From the NCBI GenBank assembly GCA_002394185.1, contig DGTB01000010.1, forward strand, positions 1 to 8,450: DNA of 8,450 nucleotides, in the 5' to 3' direction. This stretch comes from Bacteroidales bacterium UBA4347. Its GTDB lineage: Bacteria > Bacteroidota > Bacteroidia > Bacteroidales > P3. Numbering within the stretch: the first letter of the stretch is position 1; each line of letters opens with the position of its first letter. Shown one piece after another: positions 1-6,457 of this stretch. Below the pieces are notes generated by a model, which saw only the letters and a list, made by a program, of their open reading frames with translations, ran no database searches and was not told the DNA's origin. A program made the translations under genes and the position numbers.

Positions 1-1747
1 TGAGGTCGTCGCTCTGTTCGGCACCCGCCACAAAAGCGTGGACCGAGTCGTTCATGGAGGCTATGAGGTTTTTCGGAGCGAGTTTGCTGTTCTGCTTCAG
101 AGCAGCCAGCATGCGCCCTTCGCCGTATTGGCCGTGCTCGGCGTTCTCGGCTTCGGTGAGGCCGTCGGTGTAGACGAAGATGGTGCTGCCGGGGGCGATG
201 TTGATGGTCTGGCGGCTGTATTCCCAGTCGGTCATGAGGCCCACGGGGATGTTGGCGTCCATGTCGATGGAGGCGACCTCGTCACCCGCGATGACGACAG
301 GAGGGCAGTGGCCGGCGTTGCTGTAGGACAGGGTGCCGGTCGTAAGGTCGAGTACGCCGATGAAGAGGGTCACGAACATCGAACTCTCGTTCATTTCCGA
401 CATGGCGTTGTTCATCTGTTTCATCACCTGGTCGGGTTCCACGGTATGCGACGACACGGTGCGGAAGAGGCTTCGCGTGACGGCCATCACCAGCGAGGCG
501 GGAACGCCCTTGCCGCTGACGTCGCCCACGCAGAAGAAGAGCTTGCGGTCGCGCACATAGAAGTCGAAGAGGTCGCCGCCCACTTCCTTGGCGGGCACCA
601 ACGAACCGGCCATGGCCAGTTCGTCGAGGTCGGGATAGGGAGGGAAGGTCTTGGGCAGCATGCCCATCTGGATGCCGCTGGCGATGCGCAACTCGTTGCC
701 TATGCGCTCCTTCTCGGCGTTGATGGCCTGCAGGCGCTGGTGGCCGCGGAAGGTGCGCCACAGGATGAAGGCCATCAGTAATAGGCCGAGAAGCAGGAAG
801 ATGCCAAGTTGTCTTCCCAGTCTGTGCAGGCCGGCGTATATCTCCTTGTCGGGGAAGATGATGGCCATCTTCCATCCGGTCTTGCCTTCGACGGGAGCAT
901 AGAACATGTAGTTCTTGTTTCCGTCGTTGTCTTTGATACTGGCATCGCCCGAGTCGCCAGCCAACATATTGGCGTTGACGACATCGATCATGGTGTCTTT
1001 GAACTGCTTGGCCACTTCTTGGATTGTGGTTGTCATCACCATTCTCTTGTCGGGGCAGGCCAACAGACGGCCGGCGCGCGAGGTGAGGAAGGTGTAGGCA
1101 CCGGCATTGCTGCCGAAGAGGTCGGCCAGCCATTCCAGCGACACATCGCTGCAGAAGACGCCGATCACCTTGCCGTTCTTGTCGTGGATGGGCATGATGT
1201 AGGAGCTGACCATCATCATTGAACCCGCATCGTCAAAGTAGGGCTCTGTCCATTGTCCTCCTTGGGCGGTCAGCCCGTCGCGGTACCATGTGGCATTGTG
1301 GTAGTTGTGGTCTGCCGACCCAATCTGGCGGCGCACGGTTTTCCCCGTCAGTCCGTTCTCGCGTCCGGCAAAGGGTTCGTACCATTCGCCCTTTGAGGGG
1401 TAGTGGTTCGGCTCGAAAGCCATGGCGCAACCCGTGATGATGGGGTTGTTGTCTATAATCAGCTGCAGGGTGCTGTAGATGGAATCGGGGTTGGCGGCGG
1501 CCCAGTCGATGAGCCACTGCATGTTGTTCACGGCAACCTCGACATCGGAGATGACATTCTGTATCTCCATATTCTTCAGTTTGATTTCAGTTCGTGCACG
1601 CTGCTCAACTTCGTGTCGGATGCCGTTGCGGGTGAATATGTATTGTCCCACGGACATCACCTCGATAATGACGGCGGCAACAATCAGAAGCATAATACTG
1701 CTGCGGGCCTGCAGTTTGTCCCATCCATGTATCAGTTTTTTGCTCAT
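1..1747 (-). CDS. dCache-sensor SpoIIE-family (PP2C-type) serine/threonine phosphatase, 3' end cut by window
   Basis: The frame is open from an ATG at 1747 to the window edge, giving 582 visible residues. I translated it by hand. Seen: a short cytoplasmic N-terminus, membrane segment 1 at about 16-38, an extracytoplasmic region of about 270 residues, membrane segment 2 at about 311-333, a short helical linker, then a catalytic domain from about 378. The sensor part carries dCache signatures (WYEPF near 122, WTEPYFDD at 166, GKVIGVFCSDVSL near 190-203). The phosphatase part has the expected metal-binding acidic motifs: GGDLFD (D392, D395), GDVSGKG (D409), NAGH, YTDGLTEAEN (D528) and a terminal DDL (580-582) that normally reads DD-I/L-T. 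Probably only a few to tens of residues are missing. Family knowledge: such enzymes dephosphorylate STAS antagonists in partner-switching pathways. There is no room for a HAMP domain between membrane segment 2 and the linker. The ligand is unknown. Confidence 0.93.
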   Translation of the reverse strand, partial: MSKKLIHGWDKLQARSSIMLLIVAAVIIEVMSVGQYIFTRNGIRHEVEQRARTEIKLKNMEIQNVISDVEVAVNNMQWLIDWAAANPDSIYSTLQLIIDNNPIITGCAMAFEPNHYPSKGEWYEPFAGRENGLTGKTVRRQIGSADHNYHNATWYRDGLTAQGGQWTEPYFDDAGSMMMVSSYIMPIHDKNGKVIGVFCSDVSLEWLADLFGSNAGAYTFLTSRAGRLLACPDKRMVMTTTIQEVAKQFKDTMIDVVNANMLAGDSGDASIKDNDGNKNYMFYAPVEGKTGWKMAIIFPDKEIYAGLHRLGRQLGIFLLLGLLLMAFILWRTFRGHQRLQAINAEKERIGNELRIASGIQMGMLPKTFPPYPDLDELAMAGSLVPAKEVGGDLFDFYVRDRKLFFCVGDVSGKGVPASLVMAVTRSLFRTVSSHTVEPDQVMKQMNNAMSEMNESSMFVTLFIGVLDLTTGTLSYSNAGHCPPVVIAGDEVASIDMDANIPVGLMTDWEYSRQTINIAPGSTIFVYTDGLTEAENAEHGQYGEGRMLAALKQNSKLAPKNLIASMNDSVHAFVAGAEQSDDL

Positions 1748-1789
1748 TGACAATGTTATATATTGTTATATTGTTATAATTGTAAAATG
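1748..1789 (-). other. AT-rich leader of the phosphatase gene with 8-base repeats
   Basis: Between the -7 box and the ATG the plus strand carries ATTGTTAT twice in direct succession (1762-1769 and 1770-1777), flanked by partial copies (GTTATAT at 1755-1761 and AATTGT at 1778-1783). The stretch is almost pure A/T and has no Shine-Dalgarno motif, as is usual for Bacteroidetes leaders. It may lie in the 5' untranslated region or overlap the transcription start. The same TATATTGTT core recurs in the array at 8401-8450, but here the period is 8, not 11. Confidence 0.5.
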
Positions 1790-1797
1790 CAAATATA
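1790..1797 (-). promoter_or_regulatory. Bacteroidetes -7 promoter element for the SpoIIE-type phosphatase
   Basis: On the minus strand this reads TATATTTG, an exact fit to the Bacteroidetes sigma-ABfr -7 consensus TAnnTTTG, about 43 bases ahead of the ATG at 1747. A convincing TTTG -33 box at the usual spacing is not visible; only T-rich sequence lies there. If real, the phosphatase has its own promoter and does not depend wholly on read-through from the upstream transporter genes. Confidence 0.55.
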
Positions 1798-1929
1798 CGT
1801 TTTTTTTCTCAATCGTAGGCGTAAAAAATCAAAAAAAATCTTTTTCATTCACCCAAAATAACGCATTGTTACCCAACGGAAGAGCTGTTTTGTTTGACTC
1901 AACTAGGTATCAACTTCGTCATTTCTTAT

Positions 1930-2136
1930 ATATATATCATATACTTCTTATATACGGTATATGAGAAGTATATGGGAAGTGTATGGGATGGGTATGTGGT
2001 GGGTCGGAGTGGGGCAGGGTGGGCGTTTGGTGGGCGTTAGGTGGGCGTTAGGTGGGCGTTAGGTAGGCGATGGTGAGTGGCGGTTTGGTTAGTGGGCCGA
2101 CGTGGGTTGTTTGGCGGGGCGACGCGGGTGGGTTGG
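1930..2136. repeat. Graded array of degenerate 11-base tandem repeats
   Basis: Plus-strand units keep an 11-base step across most of the stretch. The best-conserved core is 2018-2072: GGTGGGCGTTT, three exact GGTGGGCGTTA copies (2029-2039, 2040-2050, 2051-2061) and GGTAGGCGATG. To the left the same period continues with drifting content: GGGATGGGTAT (1985), GGGAAGTGTAT (1974), GAGAAGTATAT (1963), ATACGGTATAT (1952), ATACTTCTTAT (1941). To the right, toward the ABC ATPase stop codon, GG pairs keep recurring every 11 bases but identity is weak. Eleven is not a multiple of three and no reading frame is preserved, so this is noncoding. It begins directly after the ATPase stop. Relative to that gene, it runs from C-rich units to AT-rich units. 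Confidence 0.8.
1938..1974. repeat. 37-base near-perfect palindrome in the phosphatase/transporter gap
   Basis: Arm CATATACTTCTTATATAC (1938-1955) and its complement at 1957-1974 are separated by one base, with 17 of 18 positions pairing. It sits at the AT-rich end of the 11-base array. It could be an operator for a dimeric regulator, a hairpin at the 3' end of the transporter transcript, or a by-product of two array units in opposite orientation. On the minus strand it is not followed by a clean U-run, so it does not look like a standard intrinsic terminator. Confidence 0.65.
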
Positions 2137-3222
2137 TTAGACGTCGAAGGTGAGGCGGACGCCGTCGGGGGTGAGGTCGGTGGCGATGTTCGAACTCATG
2201 CCGCGGATAATCATGACGGCAAGTTCGTCGGCGTCGGGGCGTTCCAGCGGCGAGAGGGTTTCGCCCTGGTGGACGATGGCTACGTGGGTGACGCCGTCCA
2301 GCTCGCTGTGGTTCACTTCGATGCTGACGGGGTTGTTGTAGTTGCCCAGCAGGAGGAGCATCTCCTCGACGATGTGGGTGATGGGGTCCATCTTCTCCGG
2401 TATGGCAAAGCGGATGCAGAACTGGCGTATCTGCGACATCATGTCGTAGAAGTCGAACTGGCGCGAGGCGATAGCGAAGCGGAGGGTGCGTATCTGCTGG
2501 ACGAAGGTGCGGGTTTCGGGCTGCTGGGGGTTGCGGAAAATCTGGTCGGGTGTGCCGTCCTCGAGCAGGCGTCCCTGGTGGAGGAAGAAGGTTCGCGTAG
2601 CGATGTCGCGTGCGAAGCGCATGCGGTGGGTGACCACAAGCATGGTCATGCCCTCCTTGGCCAGCAGGCGCATAACGCCCTGGACCTCGGCGACCATGGT
2701 GGGGTCGAGGGCCGAGGTGGGTTCGTCGAAGAGTATGATTTTGGGTTTGAGCACGAGGGTGCGTGCGATGGCGGCGCGCTGTTGCTGTCCGCCGGAGAGG
2801 GTGGCGGGCATGGCGTCGGCCTTCTCGGCCAGGGAGACGCGTGCCAGGGTCTCGAGGGCCAGCTGGCGGGCCTCGTTGGCGGGCATGTGCAGCACCTTGG
2901 TCAGCGCCAGGGTGATGTTGCCCAATACGGAGAGGTGGGGGAAGAGGTTGAACTGCTGGAAGACGAAACCCGGCCGAAGGGGCAGCTGGTTTGGCTGGAG
3001 GGTGGGTGAGAGGATGTCGTTGCCCTCGATGAGGAGCTTGCCCGAGGTGGGGCGGTCGAGCATGCCGAGGATGCGGAGGAGGGTGGTTTTGCCGGAGCCG
3101 GAGGGACCGATGATGCTCACCACCTCGCCCTGGGCGACGTGGAAAGAAATGTCGTCGAGTATGCGGAGGGGGCTGCCGTCGGCTTGGGTGACGGTTTTGT
3201 TGAGGTGTGAGGCGGTGATCAT
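2137..3222 (-). CDS. Amino-acid-type ABC transporter ATP-binding protein with RsbW-like C-terminal extension
   Basis: 361 residues, ATG at 3222. The open frame extends further upstream, but that part is a shadow of the permease; the chosen ATG overlaps the permease stop as ATGA, and homology to ABC ATPases begins at once. Residues 1-240 are a complete polar amino acid (GlnQ/HisP-type) ATPase: Walker A GPSGSGKT (39-46), Q-loop FQQFNLFP (about 88-95), signature LSGGQQQR (142-149), Walker B ILFDEP (163-168), switch histidine H199 in VVTH. It should energise import through the adjacent permease. GlnQ-type proteins usually stop near 240-250 residues. Here about 115 more follow, with a helix-helix-strand-strand-helix-strand pattern and the stretch AIVHQGETLSPLERPDADEL (315-334), which resembles the ATP-lid side of RsbW-like GHKL domains. 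The N-box asparagine and the DxG aspartate of that fold are absent. It does not resemble a NIL domain. The ABC call is firm; the extension's identity is inference. Confidence 0.92.
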   Translation of the reverse strand: MITASHLNKTVTQADGSPLRILDDISFHVAQGEVVSIIGPSGSGKTTLLRILGMLDRPTSGKLLIEGNDILSPTLQPNQLPLRPGFVFQQFNLFPHLSVLGNITLALTKVLHMPANEARQLALETLARVSLAEKADAMPATLSGGQQQRAAIARTLVLKPKIILFDEPTSALDPTMVAEVQGVMRLLAKEGMTMLVVTHRMRFARDIATRTFFLHQGRLLEDGTPDQIFRNPQQPETRTFVQQIRTLRFAIASRQFDFYDMMSQIRQFCIRFAIPEKMDPITHIVEEMLLLLGNYNNPVSIEVNHSELDGVTHVAIVHQGETLSPLERPDADELAVMIIRGMSSNIATDLTPDGVRLTFDV

Positions 3223-3866
3223 ATCTTGTGGGTGGTATTGACGAGGTAGTCCAGCAGCTTGCAGAGCAGCCAGGCGAGAATCATGTATATGGCGGTGACC
3301 AGGAGGAGCGCGAAGAAGCTTTCGCCGGTGTCGCGGCGGATGGCCTCGGTGACCTGCGTGAGGTCGAGGATGGAGACGTAGCCGACGATGGAGGTTCCTT
3401 TCATCAGGGTGACGGCCTGGAATTTGTAGGCTGGCAGGGCGTTGATGAGGGCCTGCGGGGCGATGATGTAGCGGAGAATTTGGTAGCGGCTGAATCCGAG
3501 GGAGATGCCGGCGTCGATTTGGCCCTTGCCCACGGTGTCGAACGACGACTGTATGACGGAGCAGGCGAAATTGGAGAAGTTGAAGGAGAAGGCCAGCACG
3601 GCGGCGGCGACGCCCCAGCTGCCCTGCAGCACAATGTAGTAGAAGAGCAAGAGGAAGACCATGATAGGTGTGCCGCGCACGATGAAACGGTAGCATTGGG
3701 CCGTTTTGCGCACCCATAGGCGGCGGCTCTTGGTCATGGCGTAGATGCCGGCGCCGAGGGCTGTGCCAGCGACGAGCGAGAGGAGTGTGATCGTCGCTGT
3801 GGCTCCCAGGCCTTTGACCATCAGGGGTAGGTAAGGGGTCAGAATGTCATAGTAGCTCCGAAGCAT
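3219..3866 (-). CDS. Polar amino acid ABC transporter permease (HisM/GlnP type)
   Basis: 215 residues, the normal length for a stand-alone HisM-type permease. Seen: an N-terminal segment leading into the first membrane helix at about 18-44, the family signature RGTP (64-67) before a hydrophobic helix (68-80), the EAA-type cytoplasmic loop DAGISLGFSRYQ...APQAL (about 118-140) that docks with the ATPase, then MKGTSIVG (155-162) and a final helix near 184-204. It forms the inner-membrane channel for an amino acid or related small solute. Its ATG at 3866 lies inside the 3' end of the TonB receptor gene (28-base overlap) and its stop overlaps the ATPase start by four bases, so the three genes are probably translationally coupled. 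The next methionine (residue 16) would cut into the usual N-terminus, so the overlapping start is preferred. In many Bacteroidales the binding protein is fused to or next to this permease; none is present here. The substrate cannot be read from the sequence. Confidence 0.92.
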   Translation of the reverse strand: MLRSYYDILTPYLPLMVKGLGATATITLLSLVAGTALGAGIYAMTKSRRLWVRKTAQCYRFIVRGTPIMVFLLLFYYIVLQGSWGVAAAVLAFSFNFSNFACSVIQSSFDTVGKGQIDAGISLGFSRYQILRYIIAPQALINALPAYKFQAVTLMKGTSIVGYVSILDLTQVTEAIRRDTGESFFALLLVTAIYMILAWLLCKLLDYLVNTTHKI

Positions 3867-6160
3867 ACAAGTATAGGTAACTGGTTGACGCGCTCAAAAG
3901 TGGCGCGGTTGAAATAGAAAATATTCTCGCGGCTATAGATATTGGTGGCTGAGAGGGAAAGCTCGAGGAGGGATCGTGCCGAAAGTGAGAATTTGCGTTT
4001 CACGCCGAGGTCCAGGCGGTGGTAGGAAGGCAGGCGGCCTTTGTAGAGGTCGGCATAGTGGAGCGAGTATTCGCCGTTCTCCAGAGTATATTCGCTGACA
4101 ATGGAGTTGGGGAAGTTGAGGTGCTCATAGACGCCCTGGGTCTGAGTGAATGGGTAGCCGGAACCATAGGTGAAGCGGGCGCTGAATTCCCATTCGCGCT
4201 GTTCGCCGAGGGTGTAGGTCGTCAGGATGTTGACCGTGTGGCGGCGGTCGTAGTGCGGGTTGTAGGTCTGCACCTCGTCGCTGCGTTCCACATATCCGAG
4301 CGAATAGGTCGCCCAGACGTAGAGCCGCTCAAGGTCCACGCGGGCGCTGAAGTCGAGACCTGCGGCATATCCTTGTTCGATAATATAATCTTTGCGGAGG
4401 TACTCGGGCTTGAAATAGGTCGAGGTGGGGTCGCTGTATTCGCGGTCGGTGTCGTCGTAGATTTTGTTGCGGTTGGCGTTGAGAATCTGGTTGAACTTCT
4501 TGTAGTAGAATTCGGCATTGAGGGTTACGTGGTCCGTGAGGTCGTATTCCAGACCTACGACGGCATGTGTGGCTTTCTGCACACAGGAGGTGACGTCATC
4601 TCCACGGAATGAACTGGGGAGGTTGAGGTCGGGGGAGCCTGTGAGGAATCCGTTGAAGAGGTTGACGATGTCGTTGTCCGAGCGGGCATCGAGGAATATC
4701 TGGCTGTAGAGACCTCCGGCAAGCTTCAGGCGCAGGTCGGGGGTGATGTTGTATTTGGCTGCCAGGCGGGGTTCGATGTTGGGGCTGCCAAGGGTGGCGT
4801 AGTACATCAGGCGGATGCCTGGGTCGATAATCCAATTGCCGGCGTGAAGGTTGTAGGTGGCATAGACGGAAAGGTTGGTCGAGGGCTCGTGCTGCGAGAT
4901 GTTTTTGCCGAAATTGTTGACGAACTGATAGTCTGTGGTATATCCCTCGATGGATATGCCGTATTTCAGTTTGTTGGCGCCAAAGAAGTTGGTGAACTGC
5001 ATGGTAGCATTGAATCCGCCTATCTCGCTGAATTTCTGGAAGGAGGAGCCGTCGTCGAGGGTGATGTTGTATTTCGAGTAGGCCACCGAGCCGTCGAGGA
5101 TGGCCGATGCTCCCGTGACGAGCATGAAGTTGGTACCCGCGCCGTAGTTCTGCCAGTGGTAGTCGGCAATGGCTTGATATTGCGTCACCTTGTCGTCAAA
5201 GCGGAATCCGAAGAAGTTGATCTTGCTTCCGGTGCCGGAATTGAAGGAGAGTTTGCCGTAGAGGTCGAGGAAGTCGAACGGCAGGCCTCCGTCGATGTAC
5301 GAGTAGAATATGTCGGAGGTCTTGGAGAGGTAGGAGTTCTTGGCGGTGACGAGGTAGGAGATGGTGGCCTTCGAGGTGTTGCTCTCCCGTTTCAGGGGTC
5401 CCTCGAGGATGAGACTGGCTCCAAAGGTGTTGAGACCCACTTTGCCACTGTGGTGACGCTTGTTGCCGTCGCGTGTGGTGATGTCCATGACCGACGACAT
5501 GCGGCCGCCGTATTCGGCTCCGAAACCTCCGGTGTAGATATTGGCATTGAGAATGACGTCGGTCTCGAAAATCGAGTAGAGGCCGATGGAGTGGAAGGGG
5601 TTGTACACCACCATCCCGTCCAGCAGGCAGAGGTTCTGTATCATCGAACCTCCGCGGATGTACAGCTGGCCGCCCTGGTCGCCGGTGGAACTCACACCGG
5701 GCAGCACCTGCATGTACTGCGCCAGGTCGGCGATGCCTCCGATGGCGGGCATCTGCTGTATCTGCGACGAGGTGATTTTCTGCACGCTCACCTGTGTCTG
5801 CATCTGCCGTTCCTCCTTCTTGTTGTCCACAATCTCCACAGCCTTCAGCAGCTGCGCTGCAGGCTTCAGGTGGATGGTCTTCGTGACGGTGCGGCTCTTC
5901 TCGAGCGTAATCTGCTCGCTGTATTCCTCATAGCCCATGTAGCGCACCTTCAGGGTGTAGGTGCCCTCCTTCACCTTGTTGATCAGGAAGAAACCGTTGA
6001 TGTCCGTGGCGCAGCCATGCGTCGTGCCGTCGAGCACCACGTTGGCAAACGGAATGGCCTCGCCGTTGCTCTCGTCGAACAGCACTCCCTTCACAGTGCA
6101 CTGGGCACAGGCGATGACGGCGATGGATATTGATAGGACGGTTAGTAGTAAACGTTTCAT
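3839..6160 (-). CDS. TonB-dependent outer-membrane receptor with N-terminal carboxypeptidase-regulatory-like domain
   Basis: 773 residues. Seen: a signal peptide (KRLLLTVLSISIAVIACA, ending near 19-20); VIAC at 15-18 also loosely fits a lipobox. A carboxypeptidase-regulatory-like beta-sandwich follows at about 22-98 (VKGVLFDESNGEAIPFANV, then DGTTHGCATDINGFF). A plug domain spans about 122-231, with YIRGG at 167-171, LDGMVVYNPFH at 180-190 and EYGGRMSSVMDITT at 216-229. The rest, from about 235, is an alternating-strand beta-barrel ending in phenylalanine, the usual outer-membrane protein terminus. Role: TonB/ExbBD-powered import across the outer membrane. At 773 residues and without a SusD partner it is not a typical SusC glycan receptor. 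It is the first gene of the overlapping receptor-permease-ATPase set, which suggests one shared substrate. Its upstream region consists almost wholly of a repeat element, so its promoter must lie in that element or in holA read-through; the nearest -7-like box (TAGCTTCG, 6198-6205) is imperfect. Confidence 0.93.
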   Translation of the reverse strand: MKRLLLTVLSISIAVIACAQCTVKGVLFDESNGEAIPFANVVLDGTTHGCATDINGFFLINKVKEGTYTLKVRYMGYEEYSEQITLEKSRTVTKTIHLKPAAQLLKAVEIVDNKKEERQMQTQVSVQKITSSQIQQMPAIGGIADLAQYMQVLPGVSSTGDQGGQLYIRGGSMIQNLCLLDGMVVYNPFHSIGLYSIFETDVILNANIYTGGFGAEYGGRMSSVMDITTRDGNKRHHSGKVGLNTFGASLILEGPLKRESNTSKATISYLVTAKNSYLSKTSDIFYSYIDGGLPFDFLDLYGKLSFNSGTGSKINFFGFRFDDKVTQYQAIADYHWQNYGAGTNFMLVTGASAILDGSVAYSKYNITLDDGSSFQKFSEIGGFNATMQFTNFFGANKLKYGISIEGYTTDYQFVNNFGKNISQHEPSTNLSVYATYNLHAGNWIIDPGIRLMYYATLGSPNIEPRLAAKYNITPDLRLKLAGGLYSQIFLDARSDNDIVNLFNGFLTGSPDLNLPSSFRGDDVTSCVQKATHAVVGLEYDLTDHVTLNAEFYYKKFNQILNANRNKIYDDTDREYSDPTSTYFKPEYLRKDYIIEQGYAAGLDFSARVDLERLYVWATYSLGYVERSDEVQTYNPHYDRRHTVNILTTYTLGEQREWEFSARFTYGSGYPFTQTQGVYEHLNFPNSIVSEYTLENGEYSLHYADLYKGRLPSYHRLDLGVKRKFSLSARSLLELSLSATNIYSRENIFYFNRATFERVNQLPILVCFGATMTF

Positions 6161-6175
6161 TTTCTTGTTTTTTTT

Positions 6176-6449
6176 ACGGCGAATGACTCGAATTAAACGA
6201 AGCTACGCAGTTTTGAATTTTTGCTAATTACTCGAATTGTATGGATTGCGTGGGGTTTTGGCTGGCAGGTATTCGATGGTACTCCAAAGTGGCTGCTCCG
6301 AAGTTGATTAGTATGCCAAGCTTGAGTTGGCTGGCTTTCATTATCTGATAGGATTCCTCCTTGTATAATAGATTGTTGCTTTCCATTTTTTCGAGTAATT
6401 CGTATTTGATTGTTCTGCTTATCTTAGTGAAATTCGTGTAATTCGCCGT
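6176..6449. mobile_element. MITE-like element with about 60-base inverted ends around a GxxExxY gene remnant
   Basis: The outer ends pair as inverted repeats: the complement of 6176-6195 matches 6430-6449 at 17 of 20 positions (AATTCG-A/T-GT-A/C-ATTCGCCGT). Inner ends pair exactly over TTCGAGTAATT (complement of 6226-6236 against 6390-6400). Spacing between inner and outer blocks is nearly equal on both sides (31 and 30 bases), and weaker identity (CTGC, TA, CTT) continues between them, so each arm is about 60 bases and diverged. The element fills the gap between holA (ends 6458) and the TonB receptor start (6160). I see no clear target-site duplication and no transposase. The AATTCG/ATTCG units repeat within each outer arm at 9-base spacing. 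That it moves, or once moved, is inference. Confidence 0.6.
6228..6386 (-). pseudogene. GxxExxY-family protein, C-terminal remnant
   Basis: A 52-codon frame from an ATG at 6386 to TAA at 6228, too short to be a whole gene. Residues 13-39 (encoded at 6350-6270) read YQIMKASQLKLGILINFGAA and continue with TLEYHRI, which matches the conserved C-terminal strand-helix region of GxxExxY proteins (pattern L-x-Y-L-K-x-x-x-L-K-x-G-L-L-I-N-F-G, then E-Y-x-R). The N-terminal half bearing the name-giving GxxExxY motif and the presumed PD-(D/E)XK-like core is missing; the frame is open further upstream but shows no family features. The stop codon lies inside the left inverted arm. GxxExxY proteins are a poorly characterised family common in Bacteroidetes. 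I call it decayed rather than a functional small protein. Confidence 0.65.
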
Positions 6450-6457
6450 TGAAAGTA

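Noticed and set aside
282..1133. Minus-strand 283-codon open frame inside the phosphatase
   Set aside because: It is an alternative frame, R/H/P-rich; the adjacent frame encodes the dCache and SpoIIE motifs without interruption.
1938..1974. Intrinsic transcription terminator
   Set aside because: The stem is AT-rich and no U-run follows on either strand, so it is listed only as a palindrome.
1930..2136. CRISPR array
   Set aside because: Units are 11 bases, contiguous and degenerate, with no spacers and no cas genes nearby.
2077..3009. A 310-codon plus-strand open frame across the ABC ATPase
   Set aside because: It is antisense to a gene with intact Walker A, signature and Walker B motifs. 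Its translation is low-complexity G/V/E/D/A-rich sequence without domain features and results from codon bias.
3223..3717. N-terminal extension of the ABC ATPase frame (about 165 extra residues)
   Set aside because: This part is R/P/H-rich and lies over the permease gene in another frame. ABC homology begins at the ATG at 3222.
4844..6133. A 429-codon plus-strand open frame across the TonB receptor
   Set aside because: It is the antisense shadow of the receptor's plug and barrel. The composition is V/G/E/H/R-rich with no recognisable motif.
6198..6205. TAGCTTCG as the TonB receptor promoter
   Set aside because: It has one mismatch to TAnnTTTG and no TTTG box at the -33 position, too weak to list as a feature.
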